Source: Gemmatimonadota bacterium
GTDB taxonomy: Bacteria; Gemmatimonadota; Gemmatimonadetes; Gemmatimonadales; GWC2-71-9
Direction of reading: 5' to 3'
NCBI GenBank assembly: GCA_022566515.1
Contig: JADFIT010000014.1
Location: forward strand, 1 to 38,105
DNA length: 38,105 nt
The notes beneath the pieces are model-generated. The model made no database searches. It saw only the letters and a program-made list of their open reading frames with translations, and was not told where the DNA came from. Of the stretch, positions 7,312 to 15,946 are shown one piece after another. Position 1 is the first letter of the stretch, and every line of letters begins with the position of its first letter. The translations under genes were made by a program, and so were the position numbers.

Positions 7312-10300
7312 TTAGAATCCCGGTTGGAAGCTGAACTGCCAGAAGGGGCCCTTTCGCCCGATCTCATTACCTAGCTGATCGAACACAGGCCGTTGGAAAG
7401 CTTTCACGTAATCGATCTCGGCGAGCAGGAACCCGAAGAGGTTGATCCTGAAGCCTACGCCGGTACTGAACAGTGGATCGCGATCGCCGCCGAGGAAGAA
7501 GGCCTTGGTGCGGTCGGACCGGGAATCCCATGCGATGCCGGCGTCTCCGAATACGGCGAATTCGACCGGGAACGCGCCGTACATTCCGGGACCCAATCCC
7601 AGCACCCCCAGCAGCGGGAACCGCAGCTCCATGCTGGCGACGATGAACTTCGATCCGAAGAGCCGGTCGATGGTATCGCAAGACCCCTGTAACGGGCATT
7701 CATCGAAGTTGAACGAGTTGAAGTCATAGCCGCGTATTAGGCTTGGGGACCCAATGTACAGCGGGTTGAGCACCGTGTCGTCGGCGTCCCTTCCATACCG
7801 ACCGAAGTGCGTGACGCGACCTGCCAGAGTGAAGGGGTGCTTCACCATCACGTATTTCCGGACATCCACAAGCACGCCCATGTAATTCAACGACCCCAGC
7901 GTTGGCGACACTTCGAGTCGGTAGCGTTGGCCCATGATAGGGCTCGTGGCACCGAAGAAGGAGTTGTCGTACACCAGGGCCGCGCTGCTGGTCATGAGGT
8001 TGAGCGTGCGTCCAAAAGGTATCGTCCGACTATTCTTGGTCTGTTGTCCGGTCAACCGGTCAGTTCTTATCTCTTTGATCTCGCGCTCGAACGTGATGTT
8101 TTGAATGCCGGCGCTGAACTCGACACGGCGAGTCCGATCAAACGGGTACGACACGACGCCGGTGACCTGCCGGTTGAACTGGCGAATCAAGTCGCGCGTC
8201 TCTACGAACGTTCGTCCGCCGTCTTCGAAGCTCCCAAACAATCCTCCGAAAACCTGCGGCACTTGTCCTACCACGAGTCCCCAGTTCCAGCGGTAGCGTT
8301 TGTTCGTGTACCCAACGAGTGCCGCAATGTCCTTGAGCCCGCCGTTGATCTGGAACATGGTGGCGAGATTGTGGCGGCCGAGCATGTCGCTCCAAAACGC
8401 GGATGCTCCACCGCCGATAAACGTACCAAACCGGTCGGTGCCTGCGGTCAGGTAGGGTTGCGAAATGAAGTCCAAAGAGAGGCCCGGCTTGTAAGGCGTT
8501 TCTGCAAACTCGCTTGGATCGGCAAGTCCGTATTCCGTGTCGTCGAGGAACGATACGATCTCACCACGTTCCCGGTTGTTCGGTGGCAGCACGCCTGCAC
8601 CGGAAAGCCCACCAATATCCTCTTCCTCGTCTACCAAGGTGCTCGTGCCGAGTTGCTGGAGAACCGCTGTAACCAGCTCTCCTCGGAGCACGTCTGGATC
8701 GTCGACTCGATAGAGGTTGTAATTACCGTTCTCAAAGGCGGTGAAGACGATCCTGTTGGACGATAAGGCGGAGGAGAGAGCCGGGCTGAGATCCGTGATG
8801 CCGCTCACGCCGGTGTAGAGGTTTGTGATCTGGTACAGCAAGCCCGTGGCCAACTCGAGGCGGAAGACGTTGCTGATGCCCTTGCGGTCGGCGATGAAAT
8901 ACAGACTCTCCCCGTTGCTAGACCATTGTGGGTTGATATTCTTGGCGCTGGGGAAACTCGGCGCGGGCTCGATCCGGCCGCTTTCGGGATAGTAGAACGC
9001 CAGCCGGTAGTTCCCCATCCGTAATTCACTGAGGTCGGAAGAGAACCGGTCTGTGACGAACGCGATTCGGTTTCCTATTGGTGACCACGACGGTTGCAGG
9101 TCGGCGTACGGGTCGTCGGTCACACGCTGCAGGTTGTCCGTCTCCAGATCATAGATGAACAGATCGGAGAGACCGCCGACGATGGCGGAGAACGCCACAT
9201 ATCTCCCGTCCGGGGACCATGTTGGGTTGATGACTTCGCCGAGGTCCTCGAAAACGACTTCTCGGATTTTCTTCCCCTGCGCATCGATGATCGAAATAGT
9301 CGGTTGTCCCTTTGACACGGCACCAAAAACGAATTGGCTGCCGTCCGGACTCCACGCCCCTGCGGAGTTGAGGAACTGGAGGCTTTCATAATGACCGTCC
9401 AAGGCCGTCTTGACGATCTTCCGCTTGATCTTTCCGGTTGAGGCATCCGCCAAGAACATCTCGATCGCGAAGAGGTCCTTTTCCGACAGGAATACCACTT
9501 GCTCGCCATCGGGACTCAGCGCCGGCGCGGTGTTGATCCTACCTGAATTTTCTTTGGTGAGGATCGCTGTGCCGAAATCAGAAGCGACACCGGTTCCTTC
9601 GCGTACCGGGTCGTAGGCTCGGCGGATCGACTCGTGCCATTCGCTGACCAAAGAATCAACCGGGATTCTCAATACCATCCTTAGCGCCGCTTCGGCGCTG
9701 CCGGTGCGGCCCGCTGCGTTGAGCACCCGCCCCACGACATCGTCGCCCCAGCGGCCGGCCACATACGCCCAGAACGCCTGGCCGAAGCGATACGGGAAGT
9801 AGCTGGGATCGTAGAGTTGACTAATGCTGGGCAGCCGGTCGTTCGCCAAGGCATCGCGAATCCACATGGCTGTGTGTGGGTCCACCGGACCGACCGAGAG
9901 GTACTCGGCCATGCCTTCGATGAACCAAAGCGGCAACCGCAGCGCCGTCGGGATGGTCGCCTCGCTGAGTGCCTTGCCTTGACCCGTCATGTCGAACTGA
10001 AACGCGTGGACCATCTCGTGACCCAGCACGTGGTCGGTCTCAGCCAACGGACCAGCGAACGGCAGCACCATGCGCCGCTTGAAGACCTCGGTCACACCCC
10101 CAGTGGATTCGCCAGGAGCGCCGCCAATGGCGTTGGTCTGCCTGAAATGCGGATGGCTGGCGTAATAAATGATCGTCTGCCGACCGCGGAGCTTATGGTT
10201 CAAGAGGCGCGAAAGCCGCGCATACCAGCGCTCGGCAAGGATGCCGGCCTGTTGCACCGCCTCGCGTTCCTCGGGATAGAAATGGATGTTGAAATGTTCC

Positions 10301-10446
10301 GTCTGGAGAACCTCGAAATCGAAGCTCTCGTATTGAACCTGGTTGCGACCGAAATACTGCGCGCTGGCAGTTTGCACGCCGGGTCCGCTGAAGGCCGTGA
10401 GAAGGCCGAAAAAAGCCGTCAAACCAATGCGGGATCTGCAATCCAT
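7312..10446 (-). CDS. Exported peptidase MA-like / PD40 beta-propeller / outer-membrane barrel protein
   Basis: This 1044-aa protein starts with a signal peptide (cleavage near QTASAQ, residue 30). Residues about 45-280 form a gluzincin-type domain with the zinc motif HEMVH (143-147) and a downstream glutamate in WFIEGMAEY (174-182), as in the peptidase MA-like group. A TolB/PD40 propeller follows, with repeated pieces such as SPDGEQVVFLSE, WSPDGRYVAFSA, WSPIGNRIAFVTD and WSSNGESLYFIAD. The last 350 residues alternate aromatic and polar strands (for example YRWNWGLVVGQV and RYRLEVSPTLGSLNYMG) and end in a terminal Phe, as in BamA/Omp85-type barrels. It is likely anchored in the outer membrane. 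Whether it is proteolytic is untested. It is monocistronic here. Confidence 0.85.
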   Translation of the reverse strand: MDCRSRIGLTAFFGLLTAFSGPGVQTASAQYFGRNQVQYESFDFEVLQTEHFNIHFYPEEREAVQQAGILAERWYARLSRLLNHKLRGRQTIIYYASHPHFRQTNAIGGAPGESTGGVTEVFKRRMVLPFAGPLAETDHVLGHEMVHAFQFDMTGQGKALSEATIPTALRLPLWFIEGMAEYLSVGPVDPHTAMWIRDALANDRLPSISQLYDPSYFPYRFGQAFWAYVAGRWGDDVVGRVLNAAGRTGSAEAALRMVLRIPVDSLVSEWHESIRRAYDPVREGTGVASDFGTAILTKENSGRINTAPALSPDGEQVVFLSEKDLFAIEMFLADASTGKIKRKIVKTALDGHYESLQFLNSAGAWSPDGSQFVFGAVSKGQPTISIIDAQGKKIREVVFEDLGEVINPTWSPDGRYVAFSAIVGGLSDLFIYDLETDNLQRVTDDPYADLQPSWSPIGNRIAFVTDRFSSDLSELRMGNYRLAFYYPESGRIEPAPSFPSAKNINPQWSSNGESLYFIADRKGISNVFRLELATGLLYQITNLYTGVSGITDLSPALSSALSSNRIVFTAFENGNYNLYRVDDPDVLRGELVTAVLQQLGTSTLVDEEEDIGGLSGAGVLPPNNRERGEIVSFLDDTEYGLADPSEFAETPYKPGLSLDFISQPYLTAGTDRFGTFIGGGASAFWSDMLGRHNLATMFQINGGLKDIAALVGYTNKRYRWNWGLVVGQVPQVFGGLFGSFEDGGRTFVETRDLIRQFNRQVTGVVSYPFDRTRRVEFSAGIQNITFEREIKEIRTDRLTGQQTKNSRTIPFGRTLNLMTSSAALVYDNSFFGATSPIMGQRYRLEVSPTLGSLNYMGVLVDVRKYVMVKHPFTLAGRVTHFGRYGRDADDTVLNPLYIGSPSLIRGYDFNSFNFDECPLQGSCDTIDRLFGSKFIVASMELRFPLLGVLGLGPGMYGAFPVEFAVFGDAGIAWDSRSDRTKAFFLGGDRDPLFSTGVGFRINLFGFLLAEIDYVKAFQRPVFDQLGNEIGRKGPFWQFSFQPGF

Positions 10447-10923
10447 AAGAGCGATCCTTTAGAACAAGAGTTGCCCAGGCACAGGCCGCTGCTGAGACGG
10501 GAATATCCCTCTGCCTGATGCCTTGTGTAACCTCAAACTGACAGCACCGGTTCCGCCCTGTTTTCGGCCGATTCGAGTGCGACAGTCGTTTCCTCCGCAA
10601 ACCCAATCAAGCAAGTTCTGAACCACAAAGACATCAGTAGACAAAATCGCTAGGTGGGTCACCGTAAGTCTATGGTTCTAGGTAGTTTACGGGCCGTGCG
10701 AAGTGAGAAAAAAGCTGTCACCGCCCGGGGAAAATTCAGTGCCGCCGTCTCACTGGGTGGACGCTCGTTGGGGAGGTCCGTTAACCCAGCTGATTTGGGG
10801 TGCTTCAAGAAGCGGCGGCTGCTGTCGAACACCCTTCGAATTTGTGGTGAATCCCCGGGCAGCGCCAGTAATCTTCCTCACAATTCTTGCGATCAAGGCG
10901 CAACGACCGAACCAAGCGAAGAG
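10447..10923. other. About 475-bp intergenic region without a supported gene
   Basis: It separates the start of the envelope-protein gene (10446, minus) from the terminator of the next minus-strand gene. It must carry the promoter for the 1044-aa gene, but I could not pick a convincing -35/-10 pair. Plus-strand frames crossing it have poor codon bias and resemble no family. I see no tRNA-like fold. Confidence 0.5.
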
Positions 10924-10956
10924 AAAAAAAGGCCGGACCGCAACGCGATCCGGCCT
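10924..10956 (-). terminator. Rho-independent terminator
   Basis: On the minus strand AGGCCGGA pairs with TCCGGCCT around an 11-base loop and is followed directly by a run of seven T. It lies 19 bases past the stop of the gene ending at 10976 and points the right way. It is the clearest intrinsic terminator in the window. Confidence 0.88.
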
Positions 10957-10975
10957 CACTGTACTGGAGTTGTGC

Positions 10976-11467
10976 CTACCCGACCGGCTCGAATTGTCCG
11001 GCCGCCACCCGAATTTCGTTCCACGGGAGCTTGGCCCGTCGGTTGTGACGCCGCACCGCATCTCTCGCGGCGGTGACTCCGGCAACGACGCCGCGAACGA
11101 AGTCGTTGGGAATCGTATCTTGCCCGACATCGAGCGCTACTGACGCCACGAAATCGTTGAGATAACACCGACGTTCTGACGGGCTGCCATCCGCCATCGC
11201 GAACACGCGATTGTGCTCGAGGTGCAGATCCAGACGCACCGCGTTGCGATATACGAACAGTTCCGCGGCGATCTCACCTTCGCCAATACCGTCGGGGAAC
11301 GACAACTCACTCGAGAACTTCACATCCGTCCCCACTGCGTAGGTAACGGTTGGCTTGACGGAGGTAATGCGCTGGAGCAGACTCACCACTGCCGGGACGA
11401 GACTCTCCAAGCGACCGTCGATTTCGACGACGGATAGTGTCGCATTTGAATCTTGACATCCAGTCAT
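10976..11467 (-). CDS. Conserved-looking small protein of unknown function
   Basis: From ATG 11467 this encodes 163 aa beginning MTGCQDSNATLSVVEIDGRL. The start is favoured over the longer frame from 11593 because AGGGAGGGAACA directly precedes it. There is no signal peptide or membrane segment. The middle has alternating strands (KPTVTYAVGTDVKFSSELSF, AAELFVYRNAVRLDLHLEHN), then a helical part with Asp/Ala-rich segments and a basic stretch AVRRHNRRAKLPWNEIR near the end. The order suggests a compact alpha/beta domain. I recognise no family and assign no role. It is a single-gene unit with its own terminator; good codon bias and the terminator support it being real. Confidence 0.7.
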   Translation of the reverse strand: MTGCQDSNATLSVVEIDGRLESLVPAVVSLLQRITSVKPTVTYAVGTDVKFSSELSFPDGIGEGEIAAELFVYRNAVRLDLHLEHNRVFAMADGSPSERRCYLNDFVASVALDVGQDTIPNDFVRGVVAGVTAARDAVRRHNRRAKLPWNEIRVAAGQFEPVG

Positions 11468-11873
11468 TGTTCCCTCCCCTGCTGCTGGCCGAGGCCAGGC
11501 GTTGGTTTCCCCACCCACACTAATACTAGCAGCCAAAACCGTGCCGTGGTTCCCAATCAATGGGAGATGATAACGTAACCTCTTTGTTCCCATCCGGTTG
11601 TACGGGTATCAACACATCTTGGACGGTTCCCATTAGTACTGCTTGATGCGTTGAATTGCAATTCCAGTTGGACACTGACCGTCGCTATTCACGACAGGCT
11701 GCCAACATCACACATTTTAGGTGATACTTGTCAGAACGGCTGTGATGCCCGTCGCTTTGGCAGCCATCTACATTTTGGCAACCGTCTACTCAGAGTATCG
11801 GCAGCCTCTGTCGTGTCTTTACCGCCGTGGGCGATGTTGCCCTCACAGTTCAACAATTCGCAAGAGGTCGCTC
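11468..11873. other. Divergent intergenic region, about 400 bp
   Basis: It lies between two divergently transcribed genes and should hold both promoters. It contains a small inverted repeat (TCCCA-ATCAA-TGGGA) near 11550-11566. The frame of the downstream peptidase is open back to 11721, but the residues it would add are not family-like, so I leave them out. No RNA gene is evident. Confidence 0.45.
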
Positions 11874-12971
11874 GTGCAACCCTGTCATCGGTCGTCTCGT
11901 GCCACGTTCTCGGTCGTGAGAATCGCTGGGCTCATCGCGCTTAACACTGTGGCTGCCGCTCCAACAGCTTCGGCGCGCCAGGCGGAAGGGCTCACGGCGA
12001 TCCCCGGCATCAGAGTCGGGCACTTCACACTCTCCGAGCGACCCACCGGCTGCACTGTGGTGCTGGTGGAGAGGGGTGCCGTTGGAGGAGTGGATGTGCG
12101 GGGGGCTGCTCCGGGAACCCGGGAGACCGACTTGCTCGCGCCGATGAACACCGTTCAGCAGGTCCATGCGGTGGTGTTGTCCGGAGGGAGCGCCTTCGGT
12201 CTGGCGGCCGCTGACGGCGTCATGCGGTATCTCGAGGCGCGCCAGATCGGATTCGACGTGGGGGTGGCACGGGTTCCGATTGTGCCTGCGGCCATCCTGT
12301 TCGACTTGGATGTGGGGGGAAGGCCCGATGTGCGCCCCACGGCGGAGTGCGGCTACCGAGCGGCCGAAGCTGCCACGACCGGGCCCGTCGCAGAGGGCAA
12401 CGTCGGGGCCGGTGCGGGGGCCACGGTTGGAAAGCTGTTGGGTGGTGGCAGGGCCATGAAGGCGGGGATCGGGTCTGCGGCAAGGGAGCTGGCGAGCGGC
12501 TTGATAGTGGCGGCGCTGGTGGCAGTGAACGCGATCGGCGACGTGATCGATCCCAGTAGCGGCGAGGTTGTCGCAGGTGCCCGCACGGAAGACGGGCAGG
12601 GGTTGGTGGACGTGCGGAACGTAATTCGCGGTGGATTTACCAGTAGCGGTGGATTTCCCAGTAACAATGAGAGTGGCCGGAACACCACGCTGGCAGTTGT
12701 GGCGACCAACGCCCTGTTGGACAAGGCTCAAATCAACAAGGTCGCGCAGATGGCTCATGATGGTCTGGCGCGGGCCATCTTCCCTGCACACACGCCGTGG
12801 GACGGAGACGTGATCTTCTCCCTGGCAACCGGAGACTATGAGGGCGAGGGCGGGGTGCTCCTGATCGGCGCCCTGGCAGCGGATCTGGTTGCCGAGGCCG
12901 TCGTTCGTGCCGTGCGTGCCGCCGAAGGGATTCCCGGCTACCCGGCGGTTCGCGACCTCACTAGCCGCTGA
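11874..12971 (+). CDS. P1 family (S58) peptidase, DmpA-like L-aminopeptidase/D-esterase, exported
   Basis: S58 enzymes are made as one chain that cuts itself before a Ser/Thr, which becomes the N-terminal nucleophile. Here the processing site is in SGRNTTLAVVATNA, with the likely nucleophile Thr271. Other family marks are LTAIPGIRVGHFT, VVLVERGAVGGVDVRGAAPG and VVLSGGSAFGLAAADGVMRY, with VAEGNVGAGAGATVGK following. GTG 11874 is chosen because AAGAGG lies seven bases upstream and it gives a basic start, a hydrophobic core and an ASA cleavage site. GTG 11916 is the alternative. The length of 365 aa fits the family. A tandem duplication lies a few residues before the processing site. The symporter gene follows after three bases, so the two are probably co-transcribed: peptide hydrolysis plus solute uptake is an inference. 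Confidence 0.88.
   Translation: MQPCHRSSRATFSVVRIAGLIALNTVAAAPTASARQAEGLTAIPGIRVGHFTLSERPTGCTVVLVERGAVGGVDVRGAAPGTRETDLLAPMNTVQQVHAVVLSGGSAFGLAAADGVMRYLEARQIGFDVGVARVPIVPAAILFDLDVGGRPDVRPTAECGYRAAEAATTGPVAEGNVGAGAGATVGKLLGGGRAMKAGIGSAARELASGLIVAALVAVNAIGDVIDPSSGEVVAGARTEDGQGLVDVRNVIRGGFTSSGGFPSNNESGRNTTLAVVATNALLDKAQINKVAQMAHDGLARAIFPAHTPWDGDVIFSLATGDYEGEGGVLLIGALAADLVAEAVVRAVRAAEGIPGYPAVRDLTSR
12628..12663 (+). repeat. 18-bp tandem duplication inside the P1 peptidase gene
   Basis: The unit GCGGTGGATTTACCAGTA is followed at once by GCGGTGGATTTCCCAGTA, one mismatch in 18. It adds six residues (GGFTSS then GGFPSN) in frame, about seven residues before the self-cleavage site. Confidence 0.9.
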
Positions 12972-12974
12972 TCG

Positions 12975-14414
12975 ATGAACCTCCATTTGGTCGTTCTCAT
13001 CGCCTACTCGGTGGTGTTGATAGCGGGTGGTCTGTGGGTAGGACGTTTGGTGCGGGGCAGCGCCGACTTCTTCGTCGCCGGTCGGTCACTGGGCCCCGGT
13101 CTCCTGTTCGCGACCGTCATGGCCGCCAATATCGGTGCCGGCTCTACGGTCGGTGCCGCCAGCCTGGGATATCAGTACGGCTTGAGTGCGTGGTGGTGGG
13201 TTGGGTCGGCCGCGATCGGGACGTTGGTCCTCGCGTTTTTTGTGGGCCCACGCATACATCGCTTGGCTGCGAAACACGGGTTCTACACGGTTGGGGATTT
13301 CCTCGAGCACCGGTACGGCACCGCCGTGCGCGGAGTGATGACGGCGCTGTTGTGGATGGCCACACCGGCCATTCTCGCCGGCCAGCTGATAGCGCTTTCG
13401 GTGGTGCTGGAGGTCGTCGTCGGATTCCCCCGTGTTCCGGCATTGCTGCTGGGTGGGCTCGTTACCACCACGTATTTCACGGCAGGGGGGCTACGGGGGG
13501 CGGCATGGATAAACTTGGCGCAATTGGTGGTGTTGATCATCGGCTTCGCGGCGGCACTGGTTATGGCTCTCCACTTGGTGGGAGGGTGGTCGGGGATGGC
13601 CGTGGGGATGGCCGCCGTGGAGCCATCGGTAGGCGACGACTACTTCAACTTCTGGCACGGCGGCGATGCGGGTTGGACGCTGTTGGCCTTGGTCGCACCG
13701 AATTTCATCGTGTCCCCTGGATTGTTGCAGAAGGTCTACGGGGCCCGTGACACCAGATCGATAAGACTCGGCGTCGGCCTGTGCGGCCTGGCACTTCTGG
13801 TGTTCGCTTTTGCACCGGTCGTCTTGGGGATGGTGGCACGGATGCACCATCCCGACCTGATCAACCCGGACCACGCCCTTCCGATGCTGTTGCGCTCGGA
13901 CCTGCCCGTGTGGGTGGGGGCTGTGGGGCTCGGAGCGCTGTTCGTGGCCGATATCAGCTCGGCGGACGCCATTCTGTTCATGCTGGCGACATCGATGTCA
14001 CAGGACCTCTACCGTCGGTTCATCAACCCTCAGGCATCCGACCGGCGGGTGTTGTTCGTGGCGCGAGTGGCGGCGGTCTTGGGTGGAGTGGTGGCTGTGG
14101 GCATGGCGATCGTCTCCACGTCGGTGGTGGCTTCGCTGCGCATCTTCTATTCGCTCGTCGGCCTCAGCTTCTTCGTGCCGGTCGTTGCCGGGCTGTATAG
14201 GAGACGGGGCGGAGCGCCTGAAGTGTTCGCATCCATCGCGGCCGGGATAGCGACGGACCTGACAGTGCGCTTGGCGACGGATGGCGCCGGTTTCGGTGTG
14301 GTGACACCTAACCTGGCAGGCCTCATTGCCGCCGGGGCCGGCTTCACGTGCGTCGCAGTCGCCCGCTCCCTTCGAGGCAGGGCGACGGCAGCCAAGACGG
14401 ACGAAACGCGGTAA
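12975..14414 (+). CDS. Sodium:solute symporter family (SSS) transporter
   Basis: This 479-aa integral membrane protein has about 13 hydrophobic segments, the normal number for the SSS/SLC5 fold. DFFVAGRSLGPGLLFATVMA, then NIGAGSTVGAASLGYQYGLS, is the conserved first and second helix pair of the family. GFYTVGDFLEHRYG and FTAGGLRGAAWINLAQLVVL are further family marks, and AAILF-type residues with SSADAILFMLATSMSQDLYR mark helix 8, where sodium is coordinated in characterised members. It imports an unknown organic solute driven by sodium. It starts three bases after the stop of the P1 peptidase gene, so the pair is almost certainly one transcript. moaA follows nine bases on. Confidence 0.92.
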   Translation: MNLHLVVLIAYSVVLIAGGLWVGRLVRGSADFFVAGRSLGPGLLFATVMAANIGAGSTVGAASLGYQYGLSAWWWVGSAAIGTLVLAFFVGPRIHRLAAKHGFYTVGDFLEHRYGTAVRGVMTALLWMATPAILAGQLIALSVVLEVVVGFPRVPALLLGGLVTTTYFTAGGLRGAAWINLAQLVVLIIGFAAALVMALHLVGGWSGMAVGMAAVEPSVGDDYFNFWHGGDAGWTLLALVAPNFIVSPGLLQKVYGARDTRSIRLGVGLCGLALLVFAFAPVVLGMVARMHHPDLINPDHALPMLLRSDLPVWVGAVGLGALFVADISSADAILFMLATSMSQDLYRRFINPQASDRRVLFVARVAAVLGGVVAVGMAIVSTSVVASLRIFYSLVGLSFFVPVVAGLYRRRGGAPEVFASIAAGIATDLTVRLATDGAGFGVVTPNLAGLIAAGAGFTCVAVARSLRGRATAAKTDETR

Positions 14415-14423
14415 GTTTGATCC

Positions 14424-15464
14424 ATGCCAACCAACGGACCGGTACTGGACACATTTGAACGCCCGCTCAGGAGCCTGCGGGTGTCAGTCACCGATCGGTG
14501 CAATCTGCGCTGTCGGTACTGCATGCCCGAAGAGGAGTACGTCTGGCTGCCGCGGTCATCTATTCTGAGCTTTGAGGAAATAGCTCGCCTCGTGGAGGTT
14601 TTTTCGACGTTGGGCGTCGACAAGGTACGACTCACTGGCGGCGAGCCGTTGCTGCGTCATGACCTGTCCCATCTGATCGAACTGATCGCGGCGAACGAGC
14701 GGATTCGCGATATCGCGCTCACGACGAACGGCGTGCTACTCGCTCGCCAGGTGGATGCCCTGAAGGCGGCGGGCCTCAGTCGGGTTACGGTGAGCCTCGA
14801 CACGACTCGGCCGGATCGTTTCCAGGCGTTCAACCGCAGCGCCAAATTTGCGTCTGTGACCGAGGGAATCGCACGCGCGTGCTCGGTGGGGTTGGGGAAA
14901 CTGAAGATCAATTCGGTGGTGATTCGCGGATTCAACGATGACGAGCTGGTAGATCTCCTCGAGTTTGCCGGCGAGCATGGCGCGGAGTTGCGATACATCG
15001 AGTACATGGACGTCGGTGGGGCGACAGGCTGGTCCATGGACCAGGTCGTCTCGCGCGACGAGATCCTGGAGACGCTCTCGGCCTGCTACGGCGAGATCGC
15101 CCCTCTTATCGACCAGAATTCTGCCAGTGCCCCGGCCCAACGGTTTTCCCTCCCAGATGGTCGGACCTTCGGGATCGTGGCGTCTACTACGCTGCCGTTT
15201 TGCAGGTCGTGTGACCGCAGCCGCGTGACGGCAGACGGCATGTTCTATATGTGCCTTTATTCGGATACCGGCTTGGACTTGCGCGAGCTGGTGCGCTCGA
15301 GTGCCTCCGACGAGGAACTTGCAGCCCAGATCGCGAACGCGTGGCGGGGTCGCACCGATCGTGGAGCCGAAGAGCGAGCGTCGATGCGTGGCCGCGGTGC
15401 TTTGTACCAGGTCGAAGGCTTGAGGTCCGATCCGCACCGCGAGATGCACACGCGCGGTGGTTGA
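14424..15464 (+). CDS. moaA: GTP 3',8-cyclase MoaA (radical SAM)
   Basis: MoaA converts GTP to 3',8-cyclo-GTP, the first step of molybdopterin synthesis. At 346 aa it has the family length. The radical SAM cluster motif is C26-x3-C30-x2-C33 in TDRCNLRCRYCMPEEEY, and LTGGEPLLR follows. The C-terminal substrate-site cluster is C260-x2-C263-x13-C277 in FCRSCDRSRVTADG and FYMCLYS. The protein ends in Gly-Gly, the tail needed for catalysis in studied MoaA proteins. It starts nine bases after the symporter gene. No other molybdenum-cofactor gene is nearby, so the rest of the pathway must be elsewhere. Confidence 0.96.
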   Translation: MPTNGPVLDTFERPLRSLRVSVTDRCNLRCRYCMPEEEYVWLPRSSILSFEEIARLVEVFSTLGVDKVRLTGGEPLLRHDLSHLIELIAANERIRDIALTTNGVLLARQVDALKAAGLSRVTVSLDTTRPDRFQAFNRSAKFASVTEGIARACSVGLGKLKINSVVIRGFNDDELVDLLEFAGEHGAELRYIEYMDVGGATGWSMDQVVSRDEILETLSACYGEIAPLIDQNSASAPAQRFSLPDGRTFGIVASTTLPFCRSCDRSRVTADGMFYMCLYSDTGLDLRELVRSSASDEELAAQIANAWRGRTDRGAEERASMRGRGALYQVEGLRSDPHREMHTRGG

Positions 15465-15512
15465 GTGCAGTGGAGGCAGGAGAGGCAGAGGTTGCCGCCC
15501 TACCGCCCTTGG

Positions 15513-15776
15513 TTACTCCGGCTTCTTGGCCAGCAGTTCCTCTTCTCCGGCCCGCTTGCATTTCTTGCCTTGTCGGGGCCGTAGGGCCGGGTAGCCGACG
15601 GCACTGCAGGACGGACAGCGTTCGACCATCAGAGCCATGGGTGTGCCGCACACCCCACACTGCGGGTCGTCGGGATCTGAGCGTAGATCACGTGATTCGG
15701 GGAAAACGAATCCGCACCTGCAGCCCGCCGCCAAGGGCGGAATAGGGGCACGGCATTTGGGGCACGATCGGCTCAC
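15513..15776 (-). CDS. Small double zinc-ribbon protein
   Basis: From GTG 15776 (GGAGAG eight bases upstream) this encodes 87 aa. Two Cys clusters are evident: SCPKCRAP ... AGCRCGFVFP near the N-terminus and QCGVCGTPM ... ERCPSCSAVGYP in the second half, each able to hold one zinc. A charged, lysine-rich tail ends LLAKKPE. The frame is open further upstream to 15863, but that extension lacks protein character. Such proteins often bridge nucleic acid or protein partners. The function is unknown. It is divergent from the radical SAM gene and converges on moaA. Confidence 0.7.
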   Translation of the reverse strand: MSRSCPKCRAPIPPLAAGCRCGFVFPESRDLRSDPDDPQCGVCGTPMALMVERCPSCSAVGYPALRPRQGKKCKRAGEEELLAKKPE

Positions 15777-15946
15777 AGGGCACGCTCTCCAGTTATCAGA
15801 TTGTACTTGCCTATCAATCTTCCGCTCCCTAGCTTCACTTCGGCCAGTGTGGTATCCCAGCAAACCGCCGGCGTTTCAAACAGGACTACGCGGTTTCAAG
15901 AATCGCGTCCGCCTCACACACCGATCCTTCCATGCTCGGAGGCTCA

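Noticed and set aside
10447-10923. tRNA or small RNA gene in the intergenic gap
   Set aside because: No cloverleaf, no T-loop consensus and no paired stem with a promoter-like upstream region was found by eye.
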